From Acidimicrobiia bacterium (GTDB lineage: Bacteria; Actinomycetota; Acidimicrobiia; Acidimicrobiales; JANYDT01): 40,246 nucleotides of DNA. Positions 34,257 through 40,246 of this stretch are shown piece after piece; within the stretch, counting starts at the first letter, position 1; every line of letters begins with the position of its first letter. The position numbers and the translations under genes were made by a program. The notes under the pieces are model-generated. The model worked only from the letters and a program-made list of their open reading frames with translations, was not told the origin of the DNA and made no database searches. The stretch lies in NCBI GenBank assembly GCA_025359845.1, contig JANYDT010000065.1:1-40246 (forward strand), given 5' to 3'.

Positions 34257-35655
34257 GCAACGTCATCGAAGAGCCGAAGCTGCGCCCCCGGCGGAGGAGT
34301 GAGGTAGTCGATCAGTCCGATCTTCAAAACTCCATTCTCGCCGTTTCGCCACGTGCTGCGTAATCCTTCGGCGCAAAGGCTTCGCTTGCGCGTGGGTGGT
34401 CGCCCAGGTTGCTCAGTTGCGTAAAGGATCTCGTCGGGCTGCACGAGTTGCACAACGGCAGGTGAATGGGTGTTGACGATGACCTGACGGAGCGGGTTGT
34501 CCGGGCCGGGGACATCCATCGGATCGACAGCAATGTCTCGAATAAGACTGACGATCTCGTGCAGGCTGCCAGGGTGTATTCCGTTCTCGGGTTCTTCCAT
34601 ACAGACGAGCCCCGTGACGCCGAAGTCCTCGAGCATGACGCAAAGAGCGAGGTACCGGAGGGTACCTTCCGAAAGCGACCGAGCTGGGAACTCGTTGCCG
34701 TTCCGATCGGAGATTACGAGGGTTAGCATTTGCCGTGAATCGTCCTCGTCGACTCGAAGCGCCATGACGCCGATTCCGGACAATCCTGCGAGTCGACTTG
34801 CCACCCGTGCATAGACGTTCTCGGGCTCAATAAACCCGTCCGAATTTGGGGTCATGGCGATGCGATGGAGTGAGGCCGCCAGGTGGCCACCGTCAGAGGT
34901 CAAATTTACGGGATCCACGAATCGATCGGCTGCCCGCATTGCGGTGGGTTCGAGGGCGAGCCTGCGCCAACTCTGCATTTCCCGCCGCAAAGCGAGAATT
35001 GTTGGGTCGTCAGCGCTGTTGATCGTGCTGACGACCGTCGTGTTTGCGTTGGCCGGCAGGGCGCGTTTTGGTCGTCCGCGGCTACCGCCGTCCTGGTGAA
35101 CGGTAATCGCCCCATCCTGAGTCGAGATAAAAGCACCACCGCTGCGCCGACCGGTAACGATATGGTCCCGAAAAGCCTTGCTGTGCGGAAAACGAATATG
35201 CGTTCGGGCTTGACCACGGTTGATGTGATCCAGCTTTTCACTCCGTACGACCAATCGACCATGGCGCTGGGGAGCGCTCGCCGATTCGAAATCGATAACC
35301 ACTTCGTAACGCAGGAACGTGATCGCCGGTTTAACGGAAACACCGAAGTCGTCCTCGACGAGACCCGGTACGATCGTTTCGACACAAAACCGCATTGGAC
35401 CGCTTTCGGGCTGCCCATCGCGGAAGAGATGCTGAGGTTCCCCAGCCGCGTCTTCCCGAGTCGATCGAATCTGGCGTGCTGCGTCCATCAGACCGCCGTC
35501 GGCAATTCGGGCCAGGAATTCGATAGCGTCGAATATATTCGACTTTCCGACGCGACGCCGTTCGTACCAATAATGCAGGTGAAAGCGCCGAACTCGGCGA
35601 ATCCTTCGAGATTCTTGAAGCCGTCAACCTCCAATCGCGTGAGCACGATGGGCAC
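34253..35655 (-). pseudogene. AAA ATPase (AAA_15/21, OLD-like) broken by a 5-bp tandem duplication in the P-loop
   Basis: Likely start GTG 35655. The N-terminus reads LTRLEVDGFKNLEGF, then FTCIIGTNGV, where the P-loop should read GTNGVGKSNIF. Instead CGACG is repeated twice at 35548-35557 (plus strand), adding 5 bases and shifting the frame; that frame soon stops at a TGA. Deleting one copy restores GKSNIFDAIEFLARIADGG and 466 codons. The rest is intact: SARSLSEGTLRYLAL (ABC-type signature), LVCMEEPENGIHPG (Walker B and D-loop) and VNTHSPAVVQLV (switch His). It is coupled by ATGA to the DUF4276 gene, a pairing of the split-OLD/nuclease defence type. As written the ATPase cannot be made. Confidence 0.72.
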
Positions 35656-35815
35656 CGTACCCGACGGGCGATCGGTGCACCAGATCCGTGACCTCGTACG
35701 GGTTACGCTCGTGACCCTGCGTGCGGACCATCGGGACCGAACAAGTGGACTTTATGACCATGCTCACCCGTCCGATCTACGGGGCGTGACCTTCGTTTCT
35801 CGGGCCCCGACGCCC

Positions 35816-35821
35816 TAGTCT
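35816..35821 (+). promoter_or_regulatory. Candidate -10 box for the acyl-CoA dehydrogenase operon
   Basis: TAGTCT (TANNNT) ends 8 bases before GTG 35830, and no ribosome site is visible. The downstream genes run as one operon to 39326. Confidence 0.3.
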
Positions 35822-35829
35822 GACGGGTC

Positions 35830-37008
35830 GTGTTCCTCGCCGAAACCCCTGAACAGCTCGCGTTGCGCAAGGAACTGCGAGAGTACTTCGCCCGTCTCCT
35901 CACCCCCGAGGTGCGCCTGGCGCTGGGTGAGCCGGGGGAGGGCAGCAAGATGTTTCGACCCATCGTGCGCCAGATCGGGGCCGACGGCTGGCTTGGTCTC
36001 GGCTGGCCCAAGGAGTACGGCGGGCAGGGGCGCCCGGCCACCGATCAGTTCATTTTTTTCGACGAGATCCAACGGGCCGACGCGCCATTCCCGTTCGTCA
36101 CGGTGAACACGGTGGGTCCCACTCTTATGGCGTTCGGCTCGGAGGCCCAGAAGCGGCGATTCCTGCCAGCGATGCTCGCCGGCGAGATGAACTTCGCCAT
36201 TGGCTACACCGAGCCCGAGTCGGGCACCGACCTAGCCTCGCTGCGCACGCGGGCCGTCCTCGACGGTGAGGAGTGGGTCATCAACGGCGCCAAGATCTTC
36301 ACGAGCGGCGCCAACCAAGCCGACTACGTGTGGTTGGCGTGTCGGACCGACCCCGACGTCGCCAAGCACAAGGGCATCTCGATCATCATGGTGGCGACCG
36401 ATTCGCCCGGTTTCTCGTGGACACCGATCGTCACGGTCGGAGGCATCATGACGACGGCCACGTTCTACACCGACGTGCGCGTGCCCAAAGACAGTCTTGT
36501 GGGCGAGATCAACAGCGGATGGCGCATGATCACGACGCAACTCAATCATGAGCGGGTCGGGCTCGCGGCGTTGGCTGGGCGCACCTTTCGGATTTTCGAC
36601 GAGATCGTCGCGTGGGCTGCGGCCGAGCCCGCGACGGGAGGGGGCCGGGTGATCGACATCGGGTGGGTGCAGGCCGACATCGCCCGCAGCCATACCATCC
36701 TCGAAGGGTTACGGCTCTTGAATTGGCGCATGGCCCTCGACGTGGCCGGCGGTACTCTCAGTCCGGCTGACTCGTCGGCCGTAAAAACCTTCGGGACCGA
36801 AGGCGTGGTCGAGGTGTACCGGCTTCTGCTCGGGGTGGTGGGAGCCGCCGGACTGCTGTCGCCGGGGTCGAAGGGAGCGGTGATCGAAGGACAGCTGGAG
36901 CGGATGGGACGATTGGCGCAGATCAATACTTTCGGCGGGGGGGTCAACGAGGTTCAACGCGACATCGTGGCCAGCGTCGGCCTCAAGATGGCCCGATCGG
37001 CTCGGTGA
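35830..37008 (+). CDS. Acyl-CoA dehydrogenase (first of a pair)
   Basis: Acyl-CoA dehydrogenase of 392 residues, FAD-dependent. Recognisable segments are LGLGWPKEYGGQG near residue 57, AIGYTEPESGTDLASL near 127 (FAD and substrate loop), GVWVINGAKIFTSG-type strand (here EEWVINGAKIFTSGAN) and the C-terminal helix ending in NTFGGGVNEVQRDIVA. GTG 35830 is used, with a TAGTCT box upstream. It ends 8 bases before the second dehydrogenase. Such adjacent pairs often make an alpha2beta2 complex in actinobacterial steroid-type catabolism, where each gives only part of the active site; this is inference. Confidence 0.9.
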   Translation: MFLAETPEQLALRKELREYFARLLTPEVRLALGEPGEGSKMFRPIVRQIGADGWLGLGWPKEYGGQGRPATDQFIFFDEIQRADAPFPFVTVNTVGPTLMAFGSEAQKRRFLPAMLAGEMNFAIGYTEPESGTDLASLRTRAVLDGEEWVINGAKIFTSGANQADYVWLACRTDPDVAKHKGISIIMVATDSPGFSWTPIVTVGGIMTTATFYTDVRVPKDSLVGEINSGWRMITTQLNHERVGLAALAGRTFRIFDEIVAWAAAEPATGGGRVIDIGWVQADIARSHTILEGLRLLNWRMALDVAGGTLSPADSSAVKTFGTEGVVEVYRLLLGVVGAAGLLSPGSKGAVIEGQLERMGRLAQINTFGGGVNEVQRDIVASVGLKMARSAR

Positions 37009-37016
37009 GGAGGCCC

Positions 37017-38288
37017 ATGGACTTCACGTTGTCCGAAGCGCAGATCGCAGCTCGCGATCTTGCCGCCCAACTGTTCGCCGGTATGGCTACCACCGACCGC
37101 GTGAAAGCCGTCGAGGCCACCAACGACCGCGTCGATCACTACCTCTGGAAGGCCCTTGCGGACGCCGGTCTTCTCGCCCTTGTCGTGCCCGAAGCCCATG
37201 GTGGGAGCGGGTTCGGGGTCATCGAGGCGTGCCTGGTGCTGGAACAGCAAGGGCGGCGGGTGGCGCCCATCCCGCTGTGTTCGACAGTGGCAGGAGCCCT
37301 GACATTGGCCGCGTATGGGACCGACGCGCAACAGGCGAAGTGGCTGCCCGGCGTCGCGTCGGGAGCCGTGATATTGGCTACCGCGTTGGACGAAGCTGGC
37401 GGAAACGATCCGTTCACGTCGTCGGTCGTGGCGTTGCCCGCCGGCGCTGCGGGCGGGGCCGGAGCCGGGTGGGTATTGACAGGAGTCAAGCCGGCGGTGG
37501 CCGCCGCGCATGTGGCTGACGCGATCCTTGTGCCGGCGTATTTGTCCGACGGCGCCCTCGGCGTGTTCATCGTGGCTCAGGGCGCACCCGGGCTTTCGGC
37601 CACGACGGCCGTTTCGACCAACCGACAGATTCTCAGCACGCTGACGTTCGAGTCGGTATCGGTCGGGGTCGACTCGCTCATCGGTTTTCCCGCAGCCTCG
37701 GCATCGGATGGCGCCGCCCTGACTTATCTGGTCTACGCCACGATCGTCATGCTGGCCGCGCAGCAAGTCGGGATCGTCGAGGAAGTGACGGCCCTGGCGG
37801 CGGCTTACACCTCGACTCGCAACCAGTTCGGCAAACCGCTGTCGACGTTCCAGGGCGTCTCTCATCGCCTCGCCGACAACTACATCAACACCGAGGCCAT
37901 GCGAGTCACCATGCAAGCCGCGGCCTGGCGCATCGCCAACCGGCTCGACGCCACCAGCGAGGTCATGGTGGCGAAGTGGTGGTCCGCCGAGGGCGGGCAC
38001 CGGGCCATCCACGGAGCGCAGCATGTGCACGGTGGTATGGGCGCCGACGTCGAGTATCCATCGCATCGGTACTTCTTGTGGGGCAAGCAGATCGAGATGG
38101 CCATGGGCGGAGCCAGCGCCTGGCTGGCCCGCCTCGGTGCTGTCCTCGCCGTCCAGGCAGTGGCCGTGGGTGGGTCGTCGACGGGGGCGGCCGTCGTGGG
38201 TGGGTCGTCGACGGGGGCGGCCGTCCTAGAGGGGTCGTCGACGGGGCGCACGACCACCGTGGGCGCGAAGGCCGGCAGGAGTAGCTGA
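37017..38288 (+). CDS. Acyl-CoA dehydrogenase-like protein (second of a pair) with repeat C-terminus
   Basis: Acyl-CoA dehydrogenase fold, 423 residues. ATG 37017 has a clean GAGGAGG at 37007-37013. LALVVPEAHGGSG near 48, the STRNQFGKPLSTFQGVSH helix near 271 and QHVHGGMGADVEYP near 342 are typical. The Glu/Gly loop used by the canonical catalytic base is weak, as expected of the non-catalytic member of a heteromeric pair. The last 45 residues are a Gly/Ser/Thr/Ala run made by a 30-bp tandem repeat and are not part of the fold. It is followed without a gap by the LLM gene. Confidence 0.87.
   Translation: MDFTLSEAQIAARDLAAQLFAGMATTDRVKAVEATNDRVDHYLWKALADAGLLALVVPEAHGGSGFGVIEACLVLEQQGRRVAPIPLCSTVAGALTLAAYGTDAQQAKWLPGVASGAVILATALDEAGGNDPFTSSVVALPAGAAGGAGAGWVLTGVKPAVAAAHVADAILVPAYLSDGALGVFIVAQGAPGLSATTAVSTNRQILSTLTFESVSVGVDSLIGFPAASASDGAALTYLVYATIVMLAAQQVGIVEEVTALAAAYTSTRNQFGKPLSTFQGVSHRLADNYINTEAMRVTMQAAAWRIANRLDATSEVMVAKWWSAEGGHRAIHGAQHVHGGMGADVEYPSHRYFLWGKQIEMAMGGASAWLARLGAVLAVQAVAVGGSSTGAAVVGGSSTGAAVLEGSSTGRTTTVGAKAGRSS
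38166..38248 (+). repeat. 30-bp minisatellite in the dehydrogenase C-terminus
   Basis: Two perfect 30-bp units (38166-38195, 38196-38225) and a third partial unit to about 38248. Each unit encodes ten residues, VGGSSTGAAV, in frame, so changes in copy number keep the frame. It codes, has no spacers, and is not a CRISPR. Confidence 0.85.
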
Positions 38289-39326
38289 ATGGTCACCCTC
38301 GCCATCCGGTACGACCTGCGCAACCCCGAGTTTGCGGGCACGTCCATGCAGGACCGATACGATGCCGCCCTCGATCAGATCGAGTGGGCCGACCGGATGG
38401 GTTTCGCCGCGGTCACGCTCAGCGAGCACCACGGGGTTGACGACGGCTACCTCCCGTCCTTGTTTCCGTTCGCGGCCGCCGTCGCGGCCCGCACGAAGAC
38501 GATACGTATCCAACTGGGCGCGCTGATCGCACCATTCCACGATCCGCTGCGAGTGGCCGAAGATGGCGCTGTGGTCGACCTCTTGAGTCACGGTCGACTC
38601 GGGGTGGTGATCGCCAACGGTTACGTCCCGGCCGAGTTCGCGATGTTCGGACGGGCTCTGAGTGATCGCGCCAAAGCGGTGACCGAAATGGTGGCGGTGC
38701 TACGAGCGGCCTGGACGGGCGCGCCGTTCGTTTACCGCGGTCGTCAGGTCACGGTGACGCCCCGTCCGAGCCAACCTAACGGCCCACCGATCATGCTGGG
38801 CGGTAGCTCGCCCGCCGCCGCCCGCCGCGCCGCGCTTATCGCCGACGGCTTCCTCCCGTCCACGGCCGACCTTTGGGAGCCCTACCGGACGGAGTTGCGG
38901 ATATTGGGAAAACCCGATCCAGGACCGGCTCCTCCCAGTGTCCCGATGTTTCTTCACGTGGCGCGCGACCCTGACGCCGCCTGGAAACAGATCGCGCCGC
39001 ACGCGCTCTACGAGATGAACGCCTACGGCCGGTGGGCGGCGGAGTCGGGCACCGTGACGGGGTACGCGCCCATCGAAGACGCGGCCACGCTGCGGGCCAT
39101 GGGTCTGTACAAAGTCGTCACGCCCGAGGTTTGCGCAGCCGAGCTGACGAGCAAGGGACCGGCCGCCCTGCTCATGCTCCATCCACTGATGGGTGGACTC
39201 CCGCCGGAGTTGGCCTGGGAGAGTCTTCGCCTCATTGAATCCGAGGTCCTGCCCCTCCTAAAAACCGCGAATGACAGCTCGGGTTCGCAACCATCGCCTC
39301 ACGTATTTAGAGAAAGGAATGAATGA
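38289..39326 (+). CDS. LLM-class flavin/F420 oxidoreductase
   Basis: Luciferase-like TIM-barrel protein of 345 residues. AGGAG at 38277-38281 precedes ATG 38289, which follows the previous TGA directly. Features are TLSEHHGVDD near residue 44, IQLGALIAPFHDPLR near 74, GRLGVVIANGYVPAEF near 100 and PPIMLGGSSPAA near 165. The run ends with a charged C-terminal tail, and its TGA overlaps the next ATG as ATGA. With the acyl-CoA dehydrogenase pair it forms an operon likely oxidising one carbon skeleton. Confidence 0.87.
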   Translation: MVTLAIRYDLRNPEFAGTSMQDRYDAALDQIEWADRMGFAAVTLSEHHGVDDGYLPSLFPFAAAVAARTKTIRIQLGALIAPFHDPLRVAEDGAVVDLLSHGRLGVVIANGYVPAEFAMFGRALSDRAKAVTEMVAVLRAAWTGAPFVYRGRQVTVTPRPSQPNGPPIMLGGSSPAAARRAALIADGFLPSTADLWEPYRTELRILGKPDPGPAPPSVPMFLHVARDPDAAWKQIAPHALYEMNAYGRWAAESGTVTGYAPIEDAATLRAMGLYKVVTPEVCAAELTSKGPAALLMLHPLMGGLPPELAWESLRLIESEVLPLLKTANDSSGSQPSPHVFRERNE

Positions 39327-39879
39327 GAGTTCGAAGTATGAATTCGTCTCGGCTTGCGCTCCCGTTCACGATGGCTATGGTGGCATCCGTGCCGGCGGTA
39401 TCGGTAAACGCTGTGTCATCAAGCCCGACGACAGTGTCTGGTGTCTGACTTTAAACTGTCGCGAATCCTTTGCGATCCTTCCTCCGGTTCGAAGGGTTGA
39501 TGGCTTTGAAGTATTGTTAGGTGCTGTGGCGCTGCAATTGGATCAGGTCTTGGCGCCGACTCGGTCAGAGTTTAACGAGCCGGCGGCGCGTCTTTTTGCA
39601 AAGACGGGACTTGTGGTCCGGCCTGATGGCGACGTAATGGAGATCCGTTTGAGGCCACGGTCCCGTGACCATGCGCGCATCGCATGGGGTTGGCGACCTG
39701 CCGTTCTCGGCGTCGTTGTGAGGGTTCCTCGCTGCCCTGCACGAGACGGCAGGCAGTGGTTAGCGTTCCCTGGCGGGTATTACGTGGAGAAGGAATCGTG
39801 CATCGATCTTGAAGTTCGAAAGGGTCGCCAGATTAAGCGGTTCTCGATAGGGGTTGGTGTTCCCTGTCCCGGGAACTGA
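39323..39879 (+). pseudogene. Small secreted-protein gene with a broken frame
   Basis: ATG 39323 overlaps the LLM stop (ATGA) and follows AAAGGA at 39313-39318. Its frame opens with a convincing signal peptide: MRVRSMNSSRLALPF, a hydrophobic VASVPAVSV core and an Ala-x-Ala-like SVNA end, then a Thr/Ser-rich stretch and a TGA at 39446. The body is read in another frame to 39879, ending CIDLEVRKGRQIKRFS. GTGTCTG is duplicated in tandem at 39434-39447, exactly where the frame is lost, though removing it alone does not reach the body frame, so more than one change is needed. The region is less GC-rich than its neighbours. Function not recognised; ATG 39319 in the body frame is an alternative start without signal peptide. 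Confidence 0.45.
39859..39876. terminator. Hairpin at the convergent 3-prime ends
   Basis: GTTCCC-TGTCCC-GGGAAC forms a perfect 6-bp stem with a 6-base loop across the end of the secreted-protein gene and just before the amidotransferase stop. No T run follows; possible bidirectional terminator. Confidence 0.25.
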
Positions 39880-39891
39880 AGCAACTACCTG

Positions 39892-40246
39892 TTACCGGGG
39901 CGAGTTGGTGGTCGCTCCCACCAACGCGGCAAAGAGGGCTTGCTGCTGCGGGTCGTCGTGGGCCGTCCGCTCGGGATGCCATTGCACGGCCACACACCAG
40001 CCGGCTGAACTCAACGGTTCGACGGCCTCGATGATGCCGTCCTCCGAGCGTCCCGTCACCACCAACCCTGGAGCCAGACTGTCGATGGATTGGTGGTGGA
40101 AGCTCCACGCCGCGTTCACCTCCGAGGCCCCTCCGATGGCCTTCGCCAGTCGTGACCCCGGCTCGACTTCCACGCCATGGCGACCATGTCCGAGATTGGC
40201 CCGTCCGTGGTTGATGGTGCTGTGGTCGGCCATGTGCTGATGGAGG
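39892..40246 (-). CDS. Class I glutamine amidotransferase, PuuD-like (C-terminal part)
   Basis: Reads off the right edge of the window; the start and the nucleophilic Cys lie outside. The visible 117 residues have the C-terminal pattern of gamma-glutamyl-gamma-aminobutyrate hydrolases and related class I amidotransferases: VEVEPGSRLA, the FHHQSID stretch, DGIIEAVEP, and the catalytic His-Glu in CVAVQWHPE. Expected to cleave a gamma-glutamyl amide, as in polyamine catabolism. Stop TAA at 39892-39894, 12 bases beyond the convergent secreted-protein gene. Confidence 0.82.
   Translation of the reverse strand, partial: LHQHMADHSTINHGRANLGHGRHGVEVEPGSRLAKAIGGASEVNAAWSFHHQSIDSLAPGLVVTGRSEDGIIEAVEPLSSAGWCVAVQWHPERTAHDDPQQQALFAALVGATTNSPR

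Noticed and set aside
33667-35716. GTGACCC near both ends of the ATPase island as a target-site duplication
   Set aside because: Only 7 bases, no terminal inverted repeats and no integrase or transposase, so chance is as likely.
37485-37500. TTGAC-AGGA-GTCAA inverted repeat, similar to the operator motif
   Set aside because: It lies in the middle of the second acyl-CoA dehydrogenase coding sequence and lacks TGTCA and the GTG spacing.
38166-38248. Repeat as a CRISPR array
   Set aside because: Units are adjacent with no spacers, are within a gene and keep its frame.

Overview
The window reads as chromosomal DNA of a high-GC actinomycete-type bacterium. Supporting this are a strong G/C bias, many GTG and one TTG start codons, several TANNNT boxes 6-8 bases before a start (leaderless style), three luciferase-like (LLM/F420-type) oxidoreductases and a PAC2 protein. 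The mix of acyl-CoA, amidohydrolase, sulfatase and LLM genes resembles environmental Acidimicrobiia, but that is inference; no rRNA, tRNA or CRISPR array was seen to fix the taxon.

Layout. 0.1-6.2 kb: amidase, alpha/beta hydrolase, then on the minus strand a cupin and a two-domain MaoC-type dehydratase, divergent from an LLM oxidoreductase and an SMP-30 lactonase. 6.3-10.2 kb: a [4Fe-4S] molybdopterin oxidoreductase coupled to a D-aminoacylase-type amidohydrolase. 10.2-11.3 kb: a redoxin with an in-frame TGA at its expected catalytic Cys, a hairpin of SECIS type just after it, and two later frameshifts. 11.4-15.7 kb: a tight four-gene operon of 2-hydroxyacid dehydrogenase, APH-fold kinase, divergent enolase paralogue and MetE-like zinc methyltransferase. 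15.7-16.9 kb (minus): HD-domain protein and secreted cupredoxin. 17.0-20.3 kb: amidohydrolase stub, crotonase, arylsulfatase. 20.3-25 kb: NADAR protein (minus), an LLM/EthD-like/cyclase operon, and a GNAT-flavin reductase fusion. 25-28.6 kb: PAC2 protein, aminotransferase, universal stress protein, O-methyltransferase. 28.7-33.6 kb: a branched-chain-type ABC importer in which LivH, LivM and LivG are one polypeptide. 33.5-35.7 kb: a minus-strand AAA ATPase/DUF4276 pair of defence type, visibly less GC-rich and broken at both genes. 35.8-39.3 kb: two acyl-CoA dehydrogenases and a third LLM oxidoreductase. 39.3-40.2 kb: a broken secreted-protein gene and the C-terminal part of a glutamine amidotransferase.

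Together the genes suggest scavenging and oxidative breakdown of small organic compounds: uptake by the Liv-type importer, hydrolysis of amide, ester, lactone and sulfate bonds, flavin- or F420-dependent oxidation, then beta-oxidation-like steps. No transcription factor gene is recognisable, although two genes share a near-identical palindromic operator-like element at their starts. The main candidates for something new are the selenocysteine-type redoxin, the hydroxyacid dehydrogenase-kinase-enolase-MetE operon, and the shared operator.
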